Translations under genes and position numbers: made by a program
The notes under the pieces: generated by a model
What the model saw: the letters and a program-made list of their open reading frames with translations, nothing else
What the model was told of the DNA's origin: nothing
Databases searched by the model: none
DNA from: an uncultured Eubacterium sp.
Lineage (GTDB): Bacteria > Bacillota > Clostridia > Lachnospirales > Lachnospiraceae
Reading direction: 5' to 3'
Length of the DNA stretch: 64,000 nt
Assembly: GCA_947088865.1 (NCBI GenBank)
Contig: CAMUHY010000015.1
Coordinates: forward strand, 1 to 64,000
Shown: positions 1 to 9,000 of the stretch, in pieces
Position numbering within the stretch: the first letter of the stretch is position 1
Layout: each line of letters starts with the position of its first letter

Positions 1-265
1 TCATCAAACCCATTGTTCCAGTTTTTAACTTAGTTCCTTGTGTTGCTTCTGCTGCATCTCCTTTGTCCCAAATACTACTCGTCTTATCTTGAAAATCAAA
101 ATAGTACGTTTCCCCCATCTGAGGCGTATCAACTGTGGTTCCGTCTATTGGCACTGATGTTTCTTCTGCAAAAGCTTTAGCAGGCATAAACTGAATAGAC
201 GTAAGAACCATAAGCATTGACAAAAAAATGCACAACCCTTTTTTTGTCAGTCTTTTTAGATTCAT
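1..265 (-). CDS. Secreted protein, N-terminal part (runs off left edge)
   Basis: Open frame from ATG at 265 to the window edge, 88 residues visible. A good GGAGG site lies 8 bases upstream of the ATG. The start MNLKRLTKKG followed by a hydrophobic stretch and PAKAFAEE is a typical Sec signal peptide, with cleavage likely after AFA. The mature part (about residue 30 on) contains YYFDFQDK and is acidic and polar, as in extracellular carbohydrate-active proteins. No catalytic domain is visible, so the function is unknown. A link to pectin breakdown is only suggested by the pectate lyase at 6073-9753. Confidence 0.75.
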   Translation of the reverse strand, partial: MNLKRLTKKGLCIFLSMLMVLTSIQFMPAKAFAEETSVPIDGTTVDTPQMGETYYFDFQDKTSSIWDKGDAAEATQGTKLKTGTMGLM

Positions 266-680
266 TAATTAAATCAACCTCCTTTGCGTTAAAAAAAATC
301 CAATTATTTCTTTAGATAATTTTTTAACAAATTTTATAAAATAATTATAAAATGTACTTTTAACTTATGCAATCTCATTTTATAAAACTACTTTCTTTTC
401 TCCCTTTTCACTATTTAAAATACATTTTTTTATGCAATATGTATAATTTTTATCTTTACTTTTACAAAAAAGTAATACATTTTTTCTATTAGTACAAACA
501 ACTAATATAACAAAATATTTAACATAAATTTAATTTATCGAACAATTTTTTATCTTTAAGCTAAAAAAGACATTTATCTTTTTCAACAATTTATTTTGCG
601 ATATAAAGCAAAATTACAATTCCATAAAATAATGGGAAATAACAGAACAAAAATGGCTATTATACTTGAATGTTAAAATT
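266..680. other. A+T-rich gene-free stretch
   Basis: About 415 bases between the divergent secreted-protein and XRE genes. It is very A+T-rich with many T and A runs. I see no convincing open frame, no RNA gene and no clear repeat. It presumably holds the promoter of the leftward gene, but no single -35/-10 pair stands out. Confidence 0.5.
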
Positions 681-715
681 CGTTGCTTGTGGCAACGGAC
701 AATTCTTCATATAAT
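681..715 (+). promoter_or_regulatory. Promoter with palindrome over the -35, for the XRE gene
   Basis: TTGTGG (687-692), a 17-base spacer and TATAAT (710-715) form a sigma-A type promoter 40 bases before the XRE start codon. A perfect inverted repeat CGTTGC-TTGTG-GCAACG (681-697) covers the -35 box. That is where an autorepressor would bind. Regulation by the downstream XRE protein is inferred. Confidence 0.5.
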
Positions 716-755
716 TTAATTGTGACAAAGATTAAAAGAAAGGAGGTTGTCCCTA

Positions 756-1265
756 ATGCTAAACGAAAATATTAAAGCAATCAGAAAATCAAAGGGACTT
801 TCACAACAAGAACTTGCTATCAAGCTGAATGTAGTGCGACAAACCATTTCTAAATGGGAGCAAGGATTGTCCGTTCCTGATTCTGATATGTTGATTTCTA
901 TATCAGAAGAACTTGAAACACCCATAAGCACATTGCTTGGAGAAACGGTTATTGAAACGGAGATTGATAATATAAAAGCAATTTCTGAAAAATTGGAGGT
1001 TATAAACCTGCAGCTGGCGCAAAGGAAAATCACAAGAAAAAAATGTCTTCATTGGCTACTTATCTCATTGTGTGTAGTCATAACAGCAATTTTTGTGACC
1101 TTAGTAATATTAAATAGCCCTTATTTGGGGTGGGATTATAATGCCCCCGAAACCGCTGTTGTAGGAGTTGGTTTTCACGCATTGGAGTGGTTGTTTATCC
1201 GATTAGCACCGATTATCCTTATAGGGGCAATAATCGGAATTTTCTTGACACACAAGAATAAGTAG
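756..1265 (+). CDS. XRE-family regulator with C-terminal membrane segments
   Basis: 169 residues. Residues 2-57 are a Cro/C1-type helix-turn-helix with the hallmark TISKWEQG. Two hydrophobic segments (about 95-118 and 140-165) should tether it to the membrane. I chose ATG 756 over the upstream in-frame TTG at 747 because AGGAGGT at 741-747 is correctly spaced only for 756. The architecture (HTH plus membrane anchor) matches the regulator at 28625-29473, and both are followed directly by the same composite repeat. Target genes are unknown; autoregulation is suggested by the palindrome at its promoter. Confidence 0.85.
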   Translation: MLNENIKAIRKSKGLSQQELAIKLNVVRQTISKWEQGLSVPDSDMLISISEELETPISTLLGETVIETEIDNIKAISEKLEVINLQLAQRKITRKKCLHWLLISLCVVITAIFVTLVILNSPYLGWDYNAPETAVVGVGFHALEWLFIRLAPIILIGAIIGIFLTHKNK

Positions 1266-1299
1266 ATATTCGCAATCCGCTACGCTGCTTGCTTAAACC
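1262..1299 (+). repeat. Dispersed repeat R, copy 1
   Basis: A 38-base copy of a repeat also found at 2651-2710, 24691-24730, 29479-29516 and 37960-38000, always in the same orientation. Its core is GATATTCGCAATCCGC followed by a CGCTGCTTGCTTA-like tail. The complete form is an inverted repeat with arms AGCGGAT/ATCCGCT; the left arm is degraded here. It overlaps the stop codon of the XRE gene. Confidence 0.65.
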
Positions 1300-1318
1300 A
1301 CCTAGCTACTATCATGAC

Positions 1319-1375
1319 GCAAGTCCCCCACTTATGCCTTTGCAGCATTGAAGTGGGGGACTTCCTTGATGAGAT
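1319..1375 (+). repeat. Structured hairpin repeat H, copy 1
   Basis: Perfect 13-bp stem, AAGTCCCCCACTT (1321-1333) with AAGTGGGGGACTT (1351-1363). The loop holds a smaller ATGC/GCAT stem. Related copies are at 20341-20400 and 29541-29600. There is no clean T-run on either strand, so it is not an ordinary intrinsic terminator. It may be a leftover right end of an IS200/IS605-like element, or a structured 3' RNA. Confidence 0.6.
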
Positions 1376-1431
1376 TAAAAAAATTATTTATATATGTCAG
1401 TCGTGTTCAGCAATTCTATTTTTTTGTAACA

Positions 1432-2625
1432 TTACTTATCATTTGCTGCTACAACACCTGGCAATTCCTTGCCCTCAAGAAATTCAAGCGAAGCTCCGCC
1501 ACCCGTAGAGATATGTGTCATCTTATCGCCAAAGCCAAGATTATTAACAGCTGCAGCTGAATCGCCGCCGCCAATAATAGTTGTAGCGTCTTCTAACTTA
1601 GCCAACTCCTGTGCAACAGCAATTGTACCTTTAGCAAAATTATCAAACTCAAATACACCCATAGGACCATTCCATACTACGGTCTTTGCATCTTTTAATG
1701 CTTCTTGATAAAGCTCACTTGTCTTTGGTCCGATATCCATGCCCATATCATCATCTTCTTGGTGACCTGCAACAACAACACGGCTAGGTGTATCATTCTT
1801 AAACTCTTTTGTCACTACGGTATCAATAGGAATCAATAATTTTACACCTTTTGCCTCTGCTTTTTCCATCATTTCTTTTGCATAATCAACATAATCATCT
1901 TCAATTAATGATTTGCCAATCTTGCCGCCGCGAGCCTTCTGGAATGTATAAGACATACCGCCGCCAATAATAAGTGTATTGACTTTATCTAATAAGTTGT
2001 TAATAACCGATATTTTAGAAGAAACCTTTGAACCACCAAGAATAGCAACAAATGGTCTTACTGGATTATTGACTGCATTTCCAAGAAAATCAATCTCTTT
2101 TTGCATAAGATAACCAACAACAGATGTGTCAACAAACTGTGTAACACCTACATTTGAACAATGCGCTCTATGTGCTGTACCAAATGCATCATTGACAAAA
2201 ACATCACAAATAGAAGCAAGGTCTTTAGAAAATGCTTCTCCGTTTTTTGTCTCCTCTGTACGGAAACGTGTATTCTCAAGAAGAATAACATCGCCATTAT
2301 TCATAGCCTCAACAGCAGCTTTAGCATTATCGCCAACAACCGTGTCATCCGCAGCAAACTTTACTTCTTTGCCTAATAACTCTGATAATCTCTTTGCAAC
2401 AGGTGCAAGTGAAAATGATGCATCAGGTCCCTTTGGCTTGCCAAGATGAGAGCAAAGAATTACTTTTCCACCGTCAGCAATAAGCTTTTTAATTGTAGGA
2501 AGAGCTGCAACTAAACGTGTTTCATCTGTAATCTTATCACCATCCAATGGTACATTAAAATCACATCTGCAAAGTACTCTCTTGCCATTAACATTGATAT
2601 CATCTACGGATTTCTTATTAAGCAT
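1432..2625 (-). CDS. pgk: Phosphoglycerate kinase
   Basis: 397 residues, the normal length for bacterial PGK. It catalyses 1,3-bisphosphoglycerate + ADP to 3-phosphoglycerate + ATP in the cytoplasm. The N-terminal signature [13 protein letters not shown] and the C-terminal nucleotide-loop signature GGGDSAAA are both present, so both lobes are complete. ATG 2625 is preceded by a GGAGG site. The gene lies 170 bases downstream of gap on the same strand. The gap contains a stem-loop and two tandem R repeats, so co-transcription with altered mRNA stability is plausible. No tpi or pgm follows. Confidence 0.97.
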   Translation of the reverse strand: MLNKKSVDDINVNGKRVLCRCDFNVPLDGDKITDETRLVAALPTIKKLIADGGKVILCSHLGKPKGPDASFSLAPVAKRLSELLGKEVKFAADDTVVGDNAKAAVEAMNNGDVILLENTRFRTEETKNGEAFSKDLASICDVFVNDAFGTAHRAHCSNVGVTQFVDTSVVGYLMQKEIDFLGNAVNNPVRPFVAILGGSKVSSKISVINNLLDKVNTLIIGGGMSYTFQKARGGKIGKSLIEDDYVDYAKEMMEKAEAKGVKLLIPIDTVVTKEFKNDTPSRVVVAGHQEDDDMGMDIGPKTSELYQEALKDAKTVVWNGPMGVFEFDNFAKGTIAVAQELAKLEDATTIIGGGDSAAAVNNLGFGDKMTHISTGGGASLEFLEGKELPGVVAANDK

Positions 2626-2650
2626 ATATTTTTTCCTCCATATTAATCAA

Positions 2651-2710
2651 ATGGATATTTATAATCCACTTTAATACTTACCAACTAGCGAATATTTATA
2701 ATCCGCTTTG
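2651..2710 (+). repeat. Dispersed repeat R, tandem copies 2 and 3
   Basis: Two direct copies (about 2651-2680 and 2686-2710) sharing GGATATTTATAATCC and GAATATTTATAATCCGC cores. They lie between gap and pgk and match the R repeat seen elsewhere, with TTTATA replacing TTCGCA in the centre. On the minus strand they would be transcribed as part of the gap-pgk mRNA. Confidence 0.5.
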
Positions 2711-2743
2711 TTATTTATCTATCTTTATTACTTCTTTGTAGCA

Positions 2744-2773
2744 CTTTGGCAGGAGCTTGCACTCCTGCCAAAG
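2744..2773 (-). terminator. Stem-loop after gap
   Basis: Perfect 12-bp stem CTTTGGCAGGAG / CTCCTGCCAAAG with a 6-base loop, 22 bases after the gap stop codon. No T-run follows on the minus strand. It is therefore better read as a partial terminator or an mRNA processing/stability hairpin that lets gap be expressed above pgk. Confidence 0.55.
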
Positions 2774-2795
2774 AATCAAGACCTATAATAAACAA

Positions 2796-3824
2796 TTAAC
2801 CTAATTCAGCAAAATACTTAATTGTTCTAACCATCTGGCTTGTGTAAGAGTTTTCATTATCATACCATGAAACAACCTCTACTTGTGTCTTGCCGTCAGG
2901 AAGCTTTGAAACCATTGTCTGAGTAGCGTCAAAGAGTGAACCATATCTCATGCCGATAATATCACTTGATACGATTTGGTCTTCATTGTAACCGTAACTC
3001 TCATTAGCAGCAGCCTTCATAGCAGCATTGATTTCATCAACAGTAACTTCCTTATTTACAACAGCAAAAAGAAGTGTTGTTGAACCAGTAGGAGTTGGTA
3101 CTCTCTGAGCAGCTCCGATAAGCTTTCCATTTAACTCAGGGATAACAAGACCGATAGCCTTAGCAGCGCCTGTTGAGTTTGGAACGATATTGCAAGCGCC
3201 TGCTCTTGACCTTCTAAGGTCGCCCTTTCTTTGAGGACCATCAAGAATCATCTGGTCACCTGTATAAGCATGGATTGTACACATAATACCAGACTCAATA
3301 GGAGCAAGGTCATTAAGAGCCTTTGCCATAGGTGCCAAGCAGTTTGTTGTGCAAGAAGCAGCTGAGATAATCTTGTCCTCTGCTGTCAATGTCTCATGGT
3401 TTACATTGTAAACGATTGTCTTAAGGTCATTGCCGGCTGGTGCAGAGATAACAACTTTCTTAGCGCCTGCATTGATATGAGCCTGAGCCTTTTCTTTTGA
3501 TGTATAGAAACCTGAACACTCAAGAACAACATCAACACCAATTTCACCCCAAGGACAGTTATTTGCATCTGGCTCCTTGTAAATCTTAATTGTCTTACCT
3601 TTAACAGTAATTGTACCAGCTTCATCATCAGCAGTAACAGAACCTTCATCACCTACTTCAACATATCTTCCCTGTGATGAATCATACTTTAAAAGATGAG
3701 CAAGCATCTTTGGGCTTGTCAAATCATTAATCGCTACTACTTCATAACCTTCTGCACCAAACATCTGTCTGAATGCAAGTCTACCAATACGTCCAAAACC
3801 ATTAATTGCAACTTTTACTGACAT
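2796..3824 (-). CDS. gap: Glyceraldehyde-3-phosphate dehydrogenase (NAD-type)
   Basis: 342 residues. It oxidises glyceraldehyde-3-phosphate to 1,3-bisphosphoglycerate in glycolysis, as a cytoplasmic tetramer. The Rossmann motif NGFGRIGR is at residues 8-15, Asp34 (AIND) points to NAD rather than NADP, and the catalytic Cys158 sits in [12 protein letters not shown]. It is full length. A TAGGAGG site precedes ATG 3824 and a strong promoter lies just upstream. First gene of a gap-pgk pair. Confidence 0.97.
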   Translation of the reverse strand: MSVKVAINGFGRIGRLAFRQMFGAEGYEVVAINDLTSPKMLAHLLKYDSSQGRYVEVGDEGSVTADDEAGTITVKGKTIKIYKEPDANNCPWGEIGVDVVLECSGFYTSKEKAQAHINAGAKKVVISAPAGNDLKTIVYNVNHETLTAEDKIISAASCTTNCLAPMAKALNDLAPIESGIMCTIHAYTGDQMILDGPQRKGDLRRSRAGACNIVPNSTGAAKAIGLVIPELNGKLIGAAQRVPTPTGSTTLLFAVVNKEVTVDEINAAMKAAANESYGYNEDQIVSSDIIGMRYGSLFDATQTMVSKLPDGKTQVEVVSWYDNENSYTSQMVRTIKYFAELG

Positions 3825-3877
3825 AAATTAATTCCTCCTAAATAAGATTGCTTGTGAAAAAAATCTAACCATAGTGT

Positions 3878-3923
3878 ATTTTACATAATAAGGAAAAAAA
3901 TATCAAGCATCAAAACGCGTTTT
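3878..3923 (-). promoter_or_regulatory. gap-pgk promoter with upstream palindrome
   Basis: On the minus strand TTGATA (3906-3901), exactly 17 bases, then TAAAAT (3883-3878), about 54 bases upstream of the gap start. The perfect 12-base palindrome AAAACGCGTTTT (3912-3923) lies just upstream of the -35, where an activator or a repressor could bind. Which protein binds is not known. Confidence 0.6.
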
Positions 3924-4063
3924 TGACATATTGTTAAAAAACCATGTCTTGAAATCTGTTACTTTCGTTAATTTCAACAAACTTTTAGTCCATGTCCTTA
4001 TGTCAACAAAATGGTTACAATCGCTTTTCATTGGCTATTATAACCATTTTCCCATATTTTATG

Positions 4064-5746
4064 CTAATTGGCATATATCTCTTCATGCACCGACTCCGCA
4101 ATATTCTTAGCATGGTCGGAAACTCTCTCCAAGTTTGTAAGAATATCCAAATAAGACACACTGCTCTCTGCTCTGCATTTACCTTCCGACAATCTTCGGA
4201 TATGTTTGTTTCTCAACTCTTCCTCAAGTGTATTGACATTATCTTCAAGCCTGTACACATCTTTAATTGCATTTTTTTCTTCCTGTTCCCTTGCAGCAAT
4301 AGCCCTATCTAAACACAATAAAACCATCGTCCACAAATCCATTAATTCATCGGAACCTTTTTCCGTAAATACAATATTGTTTTCAATTTTATATTTTGCT
4401 ATATCTGCAAGATTTTCTGCTCTATCGGAAACTCTTTCCAAGTCAATCACTGCATGAAATAAATTCGTTACTAACAAATGCTGTTTATCGGTAAGAGACA
4501 AATTGCTCACCTTAATAAGATAATCCGTCAAATACTTAGAATAATAATCAACGCGTTTTTCCAGCTCATATACTTTCTCCACAAGTTCGGAAGAATTTTC
4601 TCGGACCGCTCTGGAAGCATATTCCATATTGTCATAAGAAAGACGCGCCATAACAATGGTTTCTTTTTTGGCACGCTCTAATGCAACAGAAGGCTGTTCC
4701 ATTATTCTTACATCAAAATGCCTTGCAACTTCAAGCTCTACCTCGTCGCTGATATTATCCAATTCTGGCTGTTCTTGCTTTTCCTTAATAACCATACCTG
4801 AAATCTTAACAAGAAGCTTTGCAAATGGAAACATCACAACCGTACAAGTTATATTAAATAATGTATGAAAGATTGAAATTTCTACGGCTGAAATATTATG
4901 AACCGCAATATCAGGTCTAACACAAAACAAAATAAATCCAATCGTTCCAAATAATATCGCGCCTGCTATATTAAACAACAAGTGCATACAAGCTGCCCTC
5001 TTTGCCGTCCTTGTAGCTCCTGCACAAGACAAAAGTGCTGTGACACAAGAACCTATATTTTGTCCCAATGTAATAAACACAGCGGCATTTGTTGTCACAA
5101 TTCCATTGGCAGCAAGTGTCTGTAAAATACCTACGGAAGCCGATGAACTCTGTAATATTGCTGTTACAAGAATACCGATAATAATACCAAAAAATGGATT
5201 GCTTCCCACAAATTCAAAGGCAGCAGAAAAAATTGGTGCATCCGTATATGGCGAAATTGCCAAGCTCATAAACTCAAGCCCTTCAAATAACAATCCAATA
5301 CCAACCAACAACTCTCCAATATTCTTAAATCGGTCTTTTTTTGCAAAAAGGCTGATAAAGGCACCTATACCAATCAACAGTGGCGCATAAAAAGCTGGTT
5401 TTAACACTTGAGCCGCATCACCAATTTGTCCTAACGAGACTATCCAAGCTGTTATTGTTGTACCAATATTGGCACCCATAATAACACCGACAGCTTGTAC
5501 CAAATTCATAATGCCAGCATTCACAAATCCCACTACCATAACTGTGGTAGCGCCGCTGCTTTGTATAATAGCAGTAATCAATGCCCCCACAACAACCGCA
5601 AGAAATCTGTTTCTTGTAAGATAACCAAGCAGCGATTTCATCTTTCCGCCTGCTGATTTCTGCATACCATCAGCCATACGATTCATGCCATACAGAAACA
5701 TTCCTATTCCACCGGCGAAAATAAATAGATTTCCAACTAATTCCAT
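4064..5746 (-). CDS. Na/phosphate cotransporter (NptA/PNaS family) with PhoU-like tail
   Basis: 560 residues. The membrane half (about 1-310) carries the two inverted Na_Pi_cotrans repeats marked by QSSGATT (62-68) and QSSSASVG (about 198), which form the substrate path. The C-terminal half (about 340-555) is helical and charged like PhoU. The family imports phosphate driven by sodium. Full length for the class. ATG 5746 has only a weak GAGGT site. It is flanked by unrelated transcription units and probably monocistronic. Confidence 0.9.
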   Translation of the reverse strand: MELVGNLFIFAGGIGMFLYGMNRMADGMQKSAGGKMKSLLGYLTRNRFLAVVVGALITAIIQSSGATTVMVVGFVNAGIMNLVQAVGVIMGANIGTTITAWIVSLGQIGDAAQVLKPAFYAPLLIGIGAFISLFAKKDRFKNIGELLVGIGLLFEGLEFMSLAISPYTDAPIFSAAFEFVGSNPFFGIIIGILVTAILQSSSASVGILQTLAANGIVTTNAAVFITLGQNIGSCVTALLSCAGATRTAKRAACMHLLFNIAGAILFGTIGFILFCVRPDIAVHNISAVEISIFHTLFNITCTVVMFPFAKLLVKISGMVIKEKQEQPELDNISDEVELEVARHFDVRIMEQPSVALERAKKETIVMARLSYDNMEYASRAVRENSSELVEKVYELEKRVDYYSKYLTDYLIKVSNLSLTDKQHLLVTNLFHAVIDLERVSDRAENLADIAKYKIENNIVFTEKGSDELMDLWTMVLLCLDRAIAAREQEEKNAIKDVYRLEDNVNTLEEELRNKHIRRLSEGKCRAESSVSYLDILTNLERVSDHAKNIAESVHEEIYAN

Positions 5747-5968
5747 ATTTTACCTCAAATTTTCATTTTCTTTACGTTCTTCTCAGTCTTGCATCTTCAA
5801 TATAATACCAATAGATAAATCAATTTTCAAGCATTAAAAATCAAAACAAATGTTCTTATTTCTCTTCTAGCTGTACAAAAACAACGTATAATTAACATTT
5901 TTCCAAACAATAAACATGATTATAAATACTTCATATTATCATAATAAATTTTCATTCTTGCATAAAAA

Positions 5969-5997
5969 TGTCGGCAGATTTTATTCCTCTGCCGACA
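5969..5997 (-). terminator. Terminator after pectate lyase gene
   Basis: 10-bp stem TGTCGGCAGA / TCTGCCGACA with a 9-base loop. On the minus strand it is followed by ATTTTTATG; on the plus strand by AAAACCTTTTTTT. It lies 76 bases beyond the lyase stop codon. Confidence 0.75.
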
Positions 5998-6072
5998 AAA
6001 ACCTTTTTTTATAACTATTTTATTTATCTGTATCAATCACAAAAAGGAAAACTAATTTTTATTTACTCCATC

Positions 6073-9000
6073 TTATCCTTGTGTCTGGTTATACAATTGA
6101 TTTCCATTTGTATCATAAACAATCCAATCCGATATGGTTACATCTGCACCTGTTACTGCCAAACCAAATCTTGCTGCTTGTTCTGCTGTAAGATAAGCCT
6201 CTGATGTTCCAAATGTTTTACTTTGCTTTGTATCAAGTGTTCCATCTGCTTTCACTAATGCACAAGATATGGTATATAATCCCGATTTCTTTTCAACGGT
6301 TATCTCATATGTACTGCCAACCGTATATGTTGTTTTTGGACTTCCATTTCCAGATTGACCATCTCTGTCATCTGTTCTTTTCTTAATCCAAAACATTGAT
6401 GCCGCATTGCTGTCTCCAGTATTTCTAATTGAAAATGAATTAAACAAATAATCACCAGTCGTCTGGAATGCTCCTACAAAAATACCTGCATTGGTATTGC
6501 CATCCACAAACGAATTAACTTTTACTCTTAAAGTCATTTTATTAACAAGTTCTGATTCAGGAAATGCAACATATGATATATTCTTTCCTTCTGAACCTTT
6601 TGCTGAAACCATCTTTCCGCCTGTTGCAGATTGTTTGATATTCATTTCATTTCCATTATTGGTTACTGTCACATTGGCAACATCTCCTGTTGTTTCTGGC
6701 TTATACACAATTTCACCTGGGTCAATCTTTACACCTTCAGCCTTAATTGTTATTGCCGAAATACCTCTAATCACACCGCCTGGTATATTTAATTTTCCAG
6801 TAGCTGCATCATATGTAAAATAACCTTCATATAATGGATTGTTATCTACACTTACCACAACCGTTTCAGGAAGTTTATAGCCTGCTACATTCTTAAGCTG
6901 TACTTCATAATTTGTACCAGCAGGAATTTTCTTAGCGCCATCCGCATTTACATTTGTTAAATCTAAATTTACATTTACAAAATTAGTACCCAAACTAATA
7001 TTTGAAAACTTTGCTGTACTTAAATTAACAAGCTTATTGGCTACTTTATTGGCATCTACTGCAAAACCAACATAAACCTTCTCATTCATTGAAACAGTTT
7101 TTTTGCCAACATATGTCCAATTTGCTCCATCTTCCGAAACATATCCCATAAAGTCATTGCCAATCCTTGCAAGTTTAAACCAAACGCCATTATATGTCTG
7201 TGCTGTCTTAAACTTCAAGTTTTCAACAATTGGTATTCCTGCCTTATCTGCTGCACCTTTTGAATCAATGGTTTCTGATATTGTTGTAAGGTTACCATTT
7301 GTTGTTGCTCGGTTTACCATATAAGCAGACCATGTTGTATTTTCTTTAGCACTCTCATCCAGTTTTACTAAAGATAGACCTAATGCAACCGTCTTTGAAC
7401 CGACTTCAAGACTATCACGGAACATAATACCCGTAAACACATGGTTATCCACTATTGTTGCATAATCAAGCTTTGTCACAAGTTCTGTATCACCTGTCAC
7501 TTCCTGATAAGTAAACTGGAAGTTATCGGTACTGCCTTTACCCCACATACCGCTAGAAGATGATGTGCTTTCACTTAAACCAAGCTTACCAGCACCTTTT
7601 ACAGTGAGTACGCCGTCTGTCAAACTAGCGCTTCCGGCAGCTTCTGGAGCGCCAATATCTTTGCTAATCCAATCGCCAGAAGAAGCCGTGCTATTCATAT
7701 GAAGTTTTGAAACAGAGCTTTGCGTTTTATTACCATTGCTGTCATAAACTCTTGCTGTAATATTGTAAGTGCCGTCTTCAAGTCCTTTATATACATAGGT
7801 ATAAGGCGCTTCTGTCACTGTGCCTGCCAATTTGTCTCCATTATAAAACTCAACTTTTTCTATGGTACTTGTTGCACTTGTATCGCTGCTGCTATCTTCT
7901 ATATTAACATTCATTCCAGCCAAAAACTGTAAAAGAACAACTGCATCTCGGACGTTTACATCACCATTTCCATCCACATCACATGCCTTCTCGTCAACAA
8001 TAGGCAAATCTTTTATGCCTGCCAAACGTTTTTTCAAAAGCACAGCATCCGATGAAGTTCTTTCACCATCACCATTTAAATCACCACGTTTTACACCATT
8101 GCTGCTTGAACCGCTTGGTGCAACGTTTGCTGTAACAGCAACATCACTTCCCACTTTATATTGAGCATTATCTTTTAAGTCCAATGTAATCGTTGGATTT
8201 GGCGCCTTATAATCCGTCTTTTCAACTTCCTCAACCAATCCATTAAAATATTCTTCAATATAAGCATATCCTGTATTTGGATTAATTTTTGCTGAATCGG
8301 TAACATCGTTTGGATTTAATCCATGTGCAATCTCCCAAGCATCTGGTATACCATCTTTATCTTTGTCAAAATCCGCTTCTCTTGTCACTGTTGCAGCAGG
8401 ATAACCGCCAACTTCATCTTCTGTATTAATATATCTGCCTGTATCTGTTTTTGTCTCATAAACAACTCTTGCATCAATAGCATCTCTGTAAGGATATGTA
8501 GCGCCCGCTCTGTTTAAAATTGGCTCATAACAATCCTGTGCCTGAACAAGCGTGATATTCTTAAAACCTTCTGCCTCATATGGAGTTGTTACATAATCCG
8601 TTTTCTTATCGCCACTCGTATCACCAGACTTTTTAAGTCCCTTAGAATTATCTTGTGATATGGCATCATTCCCCTCAAGATAATTGCCGTTTACATAAAA
8701 ACCACCACGTTTGCCTTTTTCACCGGCATCGATTACTTGATTTCTAACCTTATCTCTTGTTCCTACGCCTGCCTTTAAGTAATTATTAATATAGTTTGAC
8801 CATGTATAACCGCCGCCATAACAGGTGTTATATCCCCAGTTATACAATATACTGTTACTTATCTGAACTCTTGCAATATTCGGATTTCCTGTCTCTTTGT
8901 CCTGGTCTGCTGGATTTCCCATAAAACCGCCGCCAATTCTTGGATTACGCGACGTGTGATTTGCCATTAGATTATACTGAAAAACAACATTATCTCCGCC

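Noticed and set aside
716-1033. 105-residue minus-strand frame over the XRE gene
   Set aside because: It is the antisense shadow of a gene with clear HTH homology and its own promoter and ribosome site.
1319-1375. H hairpin as a simple intrinsic terminator for pgk or the XRE gene
   Set aside because: No T-run on either side and two diverged copies elsewhere; a repeat is the better reading, though termination is not excluded.
3930-3945. Rex-type redox operator upstream of gap (TTGTTAAAAAAC)
   Set aside because: Only one half-site fits; the other half does not match the consensus.
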